A stretch of DNA of 64,000 nucleotides from Rhodoplanes sp963712435. Its GTDB lineage: Bacteria > Pseudomonadota > Alphaproteobacteria > Rhizobiales > Xanthobacteraceae. The notes beneath the pieces are model-generated. The model was given only the letters and a program-made list of their open reading frames with translations, ran no database searches and was not told the origin of the DNA. Position 1 is the stretch's first letter. Each line of letters begins with the position of its first letter. The stretch spans positions 248,001-312,000 of the forward strand of contig CAVQIB010000003.1 in NCBI GenBank assembly GCA_963712435.1. The letters are read 5' to 3'. This document shows, piece after piece, positions 53,135 to 61,279 of the stretch. A program made the position numbers and the translations under genes.

Positions 53135-53392
53135 CGCGGACCATCGCTTGGAGCCCTCGGCGCGCGCGTCGCCACCCCCGAACAGAGCGCCGCAGACCAT
53201 TACCCTCCGAGAGGCGTTCATAGACGCGGGAACCCTATGATGGCCCCCGGAACGTGCTTAACTGAATTCTAAACGTTAACGGGCGAGGCGAACGTCGCCC
53301 CTATTGACGGCTCTGGGAGGCGTCCGTATCGTCCGCCGCCATTGCGACAGTGCGGCGCACAAGCCCCCCCTCCCCCTGATTCGGACGGTTCC

Positions 53393-53851
53393 ATGCCGTT
53401 GAACGACCTCGTTGCGCCGCAGGCGGTCATTCCCGCGCTCAAGGTCAACAACAAGAAGCAGGCGCTTCAGGAGATCGCAGCCCGCGCGGCCGAGCTGACG
53501 GGTCGCCCGGAACGGGAAATCCTCGACGTGCTCATGCAGCGCGAGCGGCTCGGCTCGACGGCGATCGGCAGCGGCATCGCCATTCCGCACGGCAAGCTGC
53601 CCAAGCTCGACCGGCTGTTCGGGCTGTTCGCGCGGCTCGACCGCCCGATCGACTTCGAGTCGCTCGACGGGCAGCCCGTCGATCTCATTTTTCTGCTGCT
53701 CGCGCCGGAGAACGCCGGCGCCGACCATCTCAAGGCTCTGGCGCGCATCGCTCGTCTTCTGCGCGACGTGGACATGACCCGCCTGTTGCGCGAATCGAGC
53801 GACCGGGAGGCGCTCTACGCCGTTCTGGCAATGTCCCGGCCCGAGGCCTAG
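53393..53851 (+). CDS. ptsN: nitrogen regulatory PTS enzyme IIA
   Basis: EIIA-Ntr, 152 residues, with the phosphorylated His in GSGIAIPHGKLPKL (residue about 66) and DVLMQRERLGSTAI before it. It links phosphate flow from PtsP/PtsO to potassium, nitrogen and stringent responses. In many relatives hpf (ribosome hibernation factor) lies directly upstream; here it is absent from the 258-base gap. That gap has an AT-rich stretch (53255-53280) with a TTAA-N7-CTAA sequence similar to a CtrA site. Confidence 0.95.
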   Translation: MPLNDLVAPQAVIPALKVNNKKQALQEIAARAAELTGRPEREILDVLMQRERLGSTAIGSGIAIPHGKLPKLDRLFGLFARLDRPIDFESLDGQPVDLIFLLLAPENAGADHLKALARIARLLRDVDMTRLLRESSDREALYAVLAMSRPEA

Positions 53852-53893
53852 TCCGGGCAGACCGCCGGCCTGCCTCTGCACCCCAGACATACG

Positions 53894-53921
53894 AAAAGCC
53901 CGACCGCACACGGGCCGGGCA
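53894..53921 (-). terminator. probable terminator of the hsp20-DUF1150 transcript
   Basis: GCCCGACCG-CACA-CGGGCCGGGC forms an imperfect hairpin (53898-53920) followed on the minus strand by TTTT. It sits between the convergent ptsN and DUF1150 genes and may also work for ptsN, though the + side lacks a T-run. Confidence 0.5.
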
Positions 53922-53957
53922 TTTCGAATTCCGGATCCGACGAAGGGCTCTTCCGCT

Positions 53958-54221
53958 TCAGTGCACGCTGACCGTCTCGAGCTCCTGGCTCCAGGCGTTC
54001 GCGACCGCCGCCTCGCGGCTGTCGGTGAGCATGATCGGCGTGCCGTCGGCGGCGTGCAGCGCGAACAGCTGGAGGCCGGGCGCGATCTCGGGCGCCTGCG
54101 GAAACAGCGCCGGCACGTCCTCCGAGCGGATCGCCTTCACGTAAGCGAGCCGGCCGCCGCCAAGATCGGCGAGCGCCTCTGGAGAGATGACGGGATCGCT
54201 GCGGTTCAATTCGTGGTTCAT
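53958..54221 (-). CDS. DUF1150 family protein
   Basis: The 87-residue protein has the DUF1150 pattern: PEALADLGGGRLAYVKAIRS, LFALHAADGTPIMLTDSREA and AVANAWSQELETVSVH. Members are commonly encoded directly after hsp20 genes in alphaproteobacteria, as here (47-base gap), implying a role in the heat-shock response. Molecular function is unknown. ATG 54221 fits the family better than ATG 54242. Confidence 0.92.
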   Translation of the reverse strand: MNHELNRSDPVISPEALADLGGGRLAYVKAIRSEDVPALFPQAPEIAPGLQLFALHAADGTPIMLTDSREAAVANAWSQELETVSVH

Positions 54222-54268
54222 GGCCCTCAACTCCTTACACAATGGGTCAAATTCATGCCGAGTCCGGT

Positions 54269-54694
54269 TCAGTCTTGTTCGCTGATGGCGATCGTTTTCA
54301 CGATGCGCGTCGACTCCGGGCGCGCGAGATCGACCGACAACAACCCGTTCTTCAATTCCGCCCCCAATACCTCCATCCCATCCGCCAGAAGGAAGGTGCG
54401 CTGGAACTGGCGCGCGGCGATGCCGCGATGCAAATACTGGCGCGTCTTGTCCTCATGCTGCCGCCCGCGGATCAGGAGCTGCTTCTCCTCGACCGTGACG
54501 TCGAGCTGCTCGCGGGTGAACCCGGCGACGGCGAGCGTGATGCGCAGGCGTTCCGGGTCGCCGTCGCTTCCGGAAATCCGCTCGATATTGTACGGCGGGT
54601 AGCCGTCTGCGGTCTTGCTGACCCGATCGAGCGCACGCTCGATGTCGTCAAAGCCCAGCAGAAATGGACTCGATAGCGAGGGAACACGCGACAT
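54269..54694 (-). CDS. Hsp20 family small heat-shock protein
   Basis: The 141-residue chaperone has the alpha-crystallin domain with ITLAVAGFTREQLDVTVEEK, LLIRGRQHED, QYLHRGIAARQFQRTFLLAD and the GLLSVDLARPE segment corresponding to the GVLTI-type motif. It belongs to the IbpA-like rhizobial class A group. A strong RpoH promoter lies 100 bases upstream, and an imperfect hairpin hides the Shine-Dalgarno, so expression should be heat-induced at both levels. Confidence 0.94.
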   Translation of the reverse strand: MSRVPSLSSPFLLGFDDIERALDRVSKTADGYPPYNIERISGSDGDPERLRITLAVAGFTREQLDVTVEEKQLLIRGRQHEDKTRQYLHRGIAARQFQRTFLLADGMEVLGAELKNGLLSVDLARPESTRIVKTIAISEQD

Positions 54695-54792
54695 GGTCTC
54701 AAAGCCCTAGTTCAGCGACTTTGCCTGCGGGCCCTTGCGGCGCCCCACCGGACGAAGGGCCGGCTTCGGCCTTCCCTCGTTCGACACGAGAC

Positions 54793-54821
54793 AATATGGG
54801 GCAAATCCTGAACGTTTCAAG
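54793..54821 (-). promoter_or_regulatory. RpoH (sigma-32) heat-shock promoter of hsp20
   Basis: On the minus strand CTTGAAA (54815-54821) is followed after 13 bases by CCCCATATT (54793-54801). Both boxes match the sigma-32 consensus almost perfectly. The predicted start near 54786 gives a 5' leader of about 90 nt before the hsp20 ATG. Confidence 0.85.
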
Positions 54822-54967
54822 CTCGAAAGGCCCGAAACGGCGCCGGCGTGACCGCCGCGCGCATCCTGCCAGGCATGCCGCGGGGCCAGCCATTATGACG
54901 CCGGCCCGAATTCCGTTGGATTCGTATGTCCCCGTCGTCCGGAGCGACTCTCAGGAGTGGGGCAGCC

Positions 54968-55597
54968 ATGAACCGGACCAGACGAGCGGCGCGTACCGCG
55001 TCATTCCTCATCGCAGCGGCGTTGGCGGCGGCGTGGCCAGCGCCCGCGCGCGCGCAGGTCTCGCGCGCGACGCCGCCGGAAACGATGCAGATCGACGAGC
55101 AGCCCGGCTATGAGCCGGGGGCGGAGGACGAGCGCACGCCGGCGGCCTATCAGCGCCAGCTCGTATTCTTCCGCACCGCGGAGGCGCCCGGCACGATCAT
55201 CGTGCACACCTCCGAACGTTTCCTCTATGTGGTGCAGGGCAACAATCGGGCGCTGCGGTATGGCATCGGGGTCGGCCGCGACGGCTTCCAGTGGCAGGGC
55301 CTCGTCAAGATATCCCGCAAGGCCGAGTGGCCGGACTGGACGCCGCCGCCGGAAATGATCTCCCGCCAGCCCTACCTGCCGCGCTTTATGGCGGGCGGGC
55401 CCGGCAATCCGATGGGAGCGCGCGCGCTCTATCTCGGCGCGACCGTCTACCGTATCCACGGAACGAACCAGCCGCAGACGATCGGCCACGCCGTCTCGTC
55501 CGGCTGCTTCCGCCTGGTCAATCCGGACGTGGTCGACCTCTATGATCGCGTGCCGGTCGGAACGCGGGTGGTCGTGCGGCAGGCGCCGGCGATGTAA
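54968..55597 (+). CDS. L,D-transpeptidase (YkuD family), paralogue 1
   Basis: The 209-residue protein has a signal peptide (TASFLIAAALAAAWPAPARA) and a YkuD catalytic domain with HGTNQPQTIGHAVSSGCFR, which includes the catalytic Cys and conserved His/Arg. L,D-transpeptidases make 3-3 peptidoglycan cross-links or attach proteins to peptidoglycan. It is strikingly similar to the protein at 60655-61276 over the whole length, including LRYGIGVG and KAEWPDWTPPPEMI. The start is ATG 54968. It is divergent from hsp20. Confidence 0.94.
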   Translation: MNRTRRAARTASFLIAAALAAAWPAPARAQVSRATPPETMQIDEQPGYEPGAEDERTPAAYQRQLVFFRTAEAPGTIIVHTSERFLYVVQGNNRALRYGIGVGRDGFQWQGLVKISRKAEWPDWTPPPEMISRQPYLPRFMAGGPGNPMGARALYLGATVYRIHGTNQPQTIGHAVSSGCFRLVNPDVVDLYDRVPVGTRVVVRQAPAM

Positions 55598-55813
55598 CGA
55601 TGCGTTTGATCCTGTGCCGTCGTCAGATTTCTGCGACATGCTCGGTCCAGTCGAGGCCGCCGAACGGCTTACTGCTCGACTAAACGGCGAATGTCTGGAC
55701 GCATGCACGGTTCACGCAGGCGCGTCATTGCGGGAACCGGATTTTCGTACTATCATTATAAATGATGCGTTCATCGTATCATTGGGCGGTCGTTTCGCCC
55801 TAGGGAACCTCGC

Positions 55814-56110
55814 ATGAAAGCACTCGGGGTTTTCCTGCTCTTCGAATGCTGCCTGTTCGCGGCTTACCTGGCGTTCAGGTCGGCGCCTACGCGCTTTCAC
55901 GCGCGTGTCCTGTTGGCCGCCATGGTCGGCATCGTCGTGATCGCGCTCGATCGCGAGCGACTGTCCCTTCCGTTCATGTTCTGGAGTGCGGTCTCGGTAT
56001 GTTGGGTCGCCGGGGTCGTATTGACGGCTTCAGAGATGCTCGGCCGGCTTGCGGACGCCAGCTTGGACAAAGCCAAGTCGCTGACGGGATTAAGGCAGAC
56101 CGACCGCTGA
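55814..56110 (+). CDS. small membrane protein preceding the polysaccharide synthase
   Basis: The 98-residue protein has three hydrophobic segments (ALGVFLLFECCLFAAYLAF, VLLAAMVGIVVIALD, FMFWSAVSVCWVAGVVLT) and a cytoplasmic C-terminal tail. It lies 67 bases before the NfrB-like gene on the same strand and may belong to that operon. I do not recognise a family. The upstream gap has an AT-rich palindrome (TCATTATAAATGA) and a GGGCG/CGCCC hairpin that could be regulatory. Confidence 0.6.
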   Translation: MKALGVFLLFECCLFAAYLAFRSAPTRFHARVLLAAMVGIVVIALDRERLSLPFMFWSAVSVCWVAGVVLTASEMLGRLADASLDKAKSLTGLRQTDR

Positions 56111-56177
56111 ACCAAGACGGTCATCGTGCCTTCCCGGAACAAGCGCTTGGCGCCGAATCACGGAAGGTTTCAGCGAA

Positions 56178-57509
56178 TTGATCGATACGATCCTTCTATT
56201 TGTACTGTTCTTCGTCAGTATTCTTATCAGTATTTCGTCGCTCGACGACGCATTCATCGACCTTTTCGCGCTCGGCATCGTGCGACGCGGTCTTCCGACC
56301 GTCAACGAAAACGTGGAAATCCCGCCCACCGCGGTGTTCGTCGCCAATTGGCACGAAGCGGACGTGCTCGGGAAGATGGTCGAGGGCAATCTGGCCCGGA
56401 TACCGATCGCCACCGTCAAACTGTATCTCGGCGTTTATCCGAACGACGCCGACACTTTGAACGTCGCCCTCGATCTCGCGAAAAAGCATCCGGAGCGCGT
56501 ACGCGTCGTCATCAATTCGCTGCCGGGCCCGACTTCGAAAGGGCAGATGCTCAACGAGATGTTTCGCCAGGTGTTCAGCGCCGATGACGGCCCCGAGCTC
56601 GTCGTGCTGCATGACAGCGAGGACGTCATCGATCCGCGCACCTTCTCGATCTACGCGGCCTACGCACAGCACAACGACTACATCCAGGTCCCGGTGTTTT
56701 CCCTCGCCTCCACCCACCGGTCGCTGGTCGCCGCAACCTATATGGATGAATTCGCCGAACGGCACACCCGCGAGATGGTGGTACGCGATGCGGTCGGCGC
56801 GATGATACCGTCGGCCGGCGTCGGCACTTGCATGACGAAGCGGGTGATCAGGCACTTCATCGACGAGCGCGGCTCGGTATTGAGGAACGGCTGCGTCACC
56901 GAGGACTATATCCTCGGCGTCGAAGTCAAGCGCGCGGGTTTCCGCTCCGCGTTTGCCGCGGTCTCCGCAGATGACGGCCGGGCGTTCGACTTCGTCGCCA
57001 CACGTGAGTATTTCCCGAGCGGGCTGACCGCGTCGATCAAACAGAAGACCCGCTGGGTTTACGGAATCTGTTTCGAGGGCATGCATCAACTCGGGTGGGG
57101 CGGCGATCCGTGGGATGTCTATTTCTTCATTCGCGATCGCAAGGGGCTTATCACGAATTTCCTGCCGCCGATCGCGTTTGCTTTGCTGATCGGCTGGCTC
57201 TTGGGCTGGATCGACAGTTCAGAATTGCCTGAGAGCCTTATTTCGATTTTCGAGATATCCATCGCGATGAATTTGCTTGCCCTCGTCCTGAGGTTCATTG
57301 TCAGGGTGATTGCATCCGGGCAGGTGTACGGAAACATCGACCTCCTCGGAATTGCCGAGCGCTGGCCGGTCGCAGCCATCGTCAACTTCGTTGCCGTGTT
57401 TCGCGCTTGGAAAACCTATCTGACGGAAGCCGAGTTCGGGACAAAGCCTATCGTCTGGTCCAAGACCGCGCATGAAGTGCCGGACGATTTCTTAACCTTG
57501 AAAAAGTAA
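56178..57509 (+). CDS. NfrB-like family 2 glycosyltransferase (processive polysaccharide synthase)
   Basis: The 443-residue membrane protein has one N-terminal helix, a cytoplasmic GT2 domain and about three or four C-terminal helices (FLPPIAFALLIGWLLGWI, IFEISIAMNLLALVLRFIV, PVAAIVNFVAVFRAW). Synthase motifs are present: VANWHEADVLGKM, the DxD-like LHDSEDVIDP, the base motif GCVTEDYILGVE and the processivity motif QKTRW. The order and spacing match the GT part of NfrB, which in Escherichia coli polymerises ManNAc from UDP-ManNAc under c-di-GMP control. The C-terminal c-di-GMP-binding domain of E. coli NfrB is missing. The start is TTG 56178 with GGAAGG upstream. A WecB gene follows. Confidence 0.85.
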   Translation: MIDTILLFVLFFVSILISISSLDDAFIDLFALGIVRRGLPTVNENVEIPPTAVFVANWHEADVLGKMVEGNLARIPIATVKLYLGVYPNDADTLNVALDLAKKHPERVRVVINSLPGPTSKGQMLNEMFRQVFSADDGPELVVLHDSEDVIDPRTFSIYAAYAQHNDYIQVPVFSLASTHRSLVAATYMDEFAERHTREMVVRDAVGAMIPSAGVGTCMTKRVIRHFIDERGSVLRNGCVTEDYILGVEVKRAGFRSAFAAVSADDGRAFDFVATREYFPSGLTASIKQKTRWVYGICFEGMHQLGWGGDPWDVYFFIRDRKGLITNFLPPIAFALLIGWLLGWIDSSELPESLISIFEISIAMNLLALVLRFIVRVIASGQVYGNIDLLGIAERWPVAAIVNFVAVFRAWKTYLTEAEFGTKPIVWSKTAHEVPDDFLTLKK

Positions 57510-57958
57510 TGGGGCATAAAGCCGGGTCGGCGCGCCCGCGGGTCGCGCCTTAGTTCGACCGCGACCAGTCGCCAAAACACGCCATGATGAATCGACTAGG
57601 CTGATCTTGTGGATGTAATACCTCATCCATTTACTAGCTCTGCGTGCATACGGTCACAAAATTGTGAAAAGCCTTACCACGTTCGACGAATGGAATATTC
57701 GTGTACAAACATGAGAGCTGTTCAAGCTTTGACTGTTCAACCGGCGGCGCACAAGCCGCTCATGCACGAACCGGGCTGGAAACGCGCTGACCCCGCTTGC
57801 TCAAATTCGCCGTTTTTAAGCGGACTGATCCGCCCCGTGCTTAGGGTCTGTTAAAAGAGTGTGCTCCTCCGTGTGTGTCGGATGCGTATGCATTACGGCA
57901 TCAGGGACAGAGACACTTGACGAAACGCAAGTTACTCGATCGAAGGACCAGTTCGTCG
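57510..57958 (+). other. AT-richer intergenic region upstream of wecB
   Basis: About 450 bases without a supported gene, clearly lower in GC than the surroundings. Visible features are the inverted repeat CGAAT-GGAAT-ATTCG (57681-57700 area), the hairpin GCGGA-CTGA-TCCGC near 57822, and several TTGAC-like boxes. It is a plausible site for promoter and regulator binding between the synthase and the epimerase, but I cannot name a specific regulator. Confidence 0.45.
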
Positions 57959-59116
57959 ATGCGGATTTTGATGGCGTTTGGCACGCGGCCGGAGATCGTC
58001 AAGCTCGGCCCCGTGGTTCAGGCCTTTAGGCGCACGCCACACGTCCGGCTCGAGGTGTTTTGGACCGGGCAGCATGTCGAACTCGCAAACGGGCTGCTGC
58101 AGCTCTTCGACATCGAGGTTGCGTATAACGGTAGCGATATACTGGCGCAGCCGGGCCTAGCCGCGAAGTTCGGCCTCATGGCGCAGCAGATTGAACGCGT
58201 CCTTCAGGCGAACCATTATGACTGGCTGATCGTCCAGGGCGACACCGCGACGGCGGCCGCCGCCGCCACCGCCGCATTTCTCAACCACGTGCCCGTCGCC
58301 CATGTCGAGGCCGGGCTGCGGACGGGCGACCTCTATTCGCCTTGGCCGGAGGAATTCGATCGTCGCGTGATCACGCTGTGCTCCACCCTTCACTTCGCGC
58401 CCACCTCTGCCGCGCGGAAAAACCTTCTGGCCGAAGGCGTTGCAGCCGATCACGTGCAGGTGGTCGGAAACACGGTGGTGGACGCATTGCTGTTCGTGCG
58501 GGAAAAGATCGGCGCCGACTACGCGCCGTTGGACCCTGCTTTGGCCACCCTGCCGAACGACAAGAAGCTTGTGCTCGTCACCTTGCATCGGCGGGAGAAT
58601 ATCGGCACGCCTTTGCGCCAGGTTCTGCTCGCGCTGCGCGCGCTCGGCGCCGACGGCGACAAGCTGATCGTTCTGCCGGTCCACCTCAATCCGAATGTGC
58701 GCTCCCAAGTGATCGAGATCCTCGGCGACGCGCCCAATATTCGCCTCGTCAGCCCCCTCCAATATCCCGACTTTGTCTACCTGCTGAGCAAAGCCTGGGT
58801 GGTCGTCACCGACTTGGGGGGCGTGCAGGAAGAGGCGCCGACATTCGGCCTGCAGATTCTCATCACGCGCGACACGACCGAACGACCCGAGGTCGTCGAG
58901 GCGGGCTTCGGACGGCTGGTCGGTTCGGATTTCGACGCCATCGTCGACGGGGTGCGGCGGCTGACCGCGGGCGACCGGCCGCAGCGTCTCCCGGGGGCAA
59001 ATCCGTTCGGCCGGGGCGATGCCGCCATTCAGATCGCCGATCGCCTCGCGCGGATGGATCGCCTGGACGGGTCCCACCTGCATGGCGCAGCGGCCCTGAG
59101 CTCGGGGGGACGATGA
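57959..59116 (+). CDS. wecB: UDP-N-acetylglucosamine 2-epimerase (non-hydrolysing)
   Basis: WecB interconverts UDP-GlcNAc and UDP-ManNAc, the donor for ManNAc polymers. The 385-residue protein has MAFGTRPEIVKLGPVV, IVQGDTATAAA, VAHVEAGLRTGDLYSPWPEE, VVGNTVVDALL, LVTLHRRENIG and the UDP-binding GGVQEEAPTFG. The frame is intact. ATG 57959 (MRILMAFGTRPE) is the natural start; an in-frame GTG lies upstream. Its stop overlaps the HlyD-type ATG as ATGA, so the two products are translationally coupled. Confidence 0.95.
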   Translation: MRILMAFGTRPEIVKLGPVVQAFRRTPHVRLEVFWTGQHVELANGLLQLFDIEVAYNGSDILAQPGLAAKFGLMAQQIERVLQANHYDWLIVQGDTATAAAAATAAFLNHVPVAHVEAGLRTGDLYSPWPEEFDRRVITLCSTLHFAPTSAARKNLLAEGVAADHVQVVGNTVVDALLFVREKIGADYAPLDPALATLPNDKKLVLVTLHRRENIGTPLRQVLLALRALGADGDKLIVLPVHLNPNVRSQVIEILGDAPNIRLVSPLQYPDFVYLLSKAWVVVTDLGGVQEEAPTFGLQILITRDTTERPEVVEAGFGRLVGSDFDAIVDGVRRLTAGDRPQRLPGANPFGRGDAAIQIADRLARMDRLDGSHLHGAAALSSGGR

Positions 59117-60241
59117 TGGCGACACTTGCGGCGCCCGCCGCCGGCGCCCCCGCTCAGCTTCGCGCAAGCACAGTGGCCTGGCGTCGCCTGCGTCGGATCG
59201 TGATGCTCATCTGCTTCCTCGCCGGTCTGGGGGGCCTCGCGCTCTATTTCTTCCCGGGCGGCGGCCTGTTCTTCAACGCGGACGGCCTCGTGTTTCGCGA
59301 CCGGATTTCCGTGTCCGCTCCATATGATGGGCGCATCAAGCAGGTCCTGGTCCATCCAGGCGACCACGTCGAGAAGGGACAGACGATCGCCATCGTCGAA
59401 ATCGGCATCCATTTCCCGCACCCTCGCCGAATTGTCGGCAGAGCGGGCGCGAATAGGCTCCCGCCTCGCCCAATTGGAGGCGCGCGAGAAGGTTGTGGTG
59501 CAGTTGCTCCCGATCGCGGAGGAGAGCGCCACCCAGGCCAAGGCCTTTCTCGACGAGCTCTCCAAGGCAGGGGCCAAAGGCTTGACGGTGGCGCGATCGC
59601 TTCAGGAAATCTCGGCGGCCCATTTCACGGCGAGCGAGCGGGCCATTTCGCTTCAGGCGGAACAGGGATCGCTGCAAACCGAACTGCGCGCGAACAGGGC
59701 CGCCCTGGCCGAAACGAATGGCGCCTATGACCATCTCCAGAGCATCTACGAAGACGGCGTCCTTCGCGCGCCTGCCGCCGGCTATATCGGCGGCACCGTC
59801 GCCTCCGAGGGCGAGATCCTTGTGCCCGGAAAGGACCGGCTCGCGCAGATATTTACCGGCACGAGCTTTGTCCTTGCTTTCATTCCGGAAACCTACCTGT
59901 TCGATGTCGAGCAAGGCGAGCCCGTCGCCGTGCGGGCGCGCGGCAAGACGGTGACCGGAACCATCCAGACGATCCTGCCGGTCACGGAGGCTCTTCCGCC
60001 CGAGTTCCAGCTTCCCGGAAAGGCGCGCAATCGAGGGCAGGTCGTACGGATCGCCTTGCAGGACCCGGGTCTATTCGCCGTCGAGGAGAAGGTTCATGTC
60101 ACCGGCTGTCTCTTGGCCGATTGCAGGAATAACCCGGTCGCGCTTGTGAAGTCGTTCTTCAACCCCGCGCAAGCGAACACGAAAAGCGGCGTGACGCAAA
60201 CGCGAGCCGCAGGACAGCCGGCCGCCACCGCCACCGACTGA
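59113..60241 (+). CDS. HlyD-type periplasmic adaptor of the polysaccharide module, one frame break
   Basis: The N-terminus is cytoplasmic (about 1-30), then comes one membrane helix (IVMLICFLAGLGGLALYFF). A biotinyl-lipoyl-like half-motif follows (SAPYDGRIKQVLVHPGDHVEKGQ), then a coiled-coil hairpin (about 95-190) and the second lipoyl half (YEDGVLRAPAAGYIGGTVAS) before a beta-barrel domain. An extra A at 59399-59401 breaks the frame; repair gives IVESASISRTLAELSAER. Such adaptors bridge the inner membrane and periplasm and in polysaccharide systems resemble the Alg44/HlyD-like exporters. It starts inside the wecB stop. Confidence 0.88.
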
Positions 60242-60654
60242 AACGCCCGGATCGTTCGACGACGGCCGGCGGCCCTTTAACTCGCCGTGGGGCGGCTTCG
60301 TCCATGCATGCTCGCCTCGGCGCGTCCGCGGCGCGGGCCCGAATGGCTGAGCCGTTTTGCCGGTCAACGGTTCATCGGCTTGCCGTCGTAGACCGAAGCG
60401 CGGTCTCAACCCAGCCGTGCAAGCCATTGACGCCGTTCCGGCAAAGACGAATAGGCGACGCCGCAACTATGGGTTATTGACTACAGCGATCTCCGTTCCG
60501 GTGAAATCCGAACCGGCTCGCCATGCTCTTGCGTGATCGCATTTCTACCGCGAACCGACTCCGACTTCGTGCGATAATGTTCTGAACGGCTTAGTGACGG
60601 GGAGATTCCGTGCTGGTGTATGCCGGTCGGAGACGGCAAGCGATCGGTGGAGTC
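60242..60654. other. intergenic region with a family C repeat
   Basis: 413 bases between the adaptor and the second L,D-transpeptidase. I find no gene. A diverged copy of repeat family C is at 60531-60585 (GCGTGATCGC, GCGAACCG, GACTTCGTGCG, TTCTGA). A GTGGAG ribosome-binding site for the next gene lies at the end. Confidence 0.6.
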
Positions 60655-61276
60655 ATGGACCGCGTCAGGCTAAGCATCCGCGCTCTTGCGCTCGTCGCCG
60701 TTGCGGTCTTGGCCGGAACTTGGACGGCGCGTGCAGAACATCAACGCCCGGCTCCTCCGATAACGTTACAGATCGACGAGCGGCCCGGATACGAACCGGG
60801 GGAGGAGGATGGCCGTCCGCTGGCCTATCTGAGGCAGCTCGTCTTCTTCCGTACCCCGGAGCCGCCGGGAACGGTCATCGTCAACACGCCCGAACGCTGG
60901 CTCTATGTGGTGCTGGGGAATAACCGGGCGCTGCGCTACGGCATCGGGGTCGGCCCCGAATGCTTCCAATGGCAGGGCTTACGCCCGAGTCTCGCGCAAG
61001 GCGGAGTGGCCCGACTGGACGCCGCCGCCGGAGATGATCGCGCGCCGGCCTGAACGGCCGCGCCACATGCCGGGCGGGGCCGGCAACCCGAACGGCGCGC
61101 GGGTAATCTATCTCGACAAGACCGTCTTCCGCATCCACGGAACCAACCAGCCGGAGTCCATTGGACACGCCGTTCCTTCCGGCTGTTTCCGCCTTGTCAA
61201 TGTAGACGTGATCCATCTTTACCAACGTGTGCAAGTCGGCGCCCGCGTGGTCGTGCGACAGGCGCCGGAGATGTGA
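60655..61276 (+). CDS. L,D-transpeptidase (YkuD family), paralogue 2, one frame break
   Basis: Signal peptide (LSIRALALVAVAVLAG, cleavage near TARA) and YkuD domain with HGTNQPESIGHAVPSGCFR. An extra C in CCC at 60984-60986 breaks the frame; repair gives QGLRRVSRKAEWPDW. The mature region matches paralogue 1 (54968) almost residue by residue in long stretches (QLVFFRT, YEPGEED, GNNRALRYGIGVG, RVVVRQAP). ATG 60655 has a close GGAG. The aapJ gene begins three bases downstream. Confidence 0.9.
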
Positions 61277-61279
61277 CAA

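Noticed and set aside
57609..57854. 81-codon open frame between the synthase and wecB
   Set aside because: Poor codon usage, no ribosome-binding site and no homology signal; the region looks regulatory.
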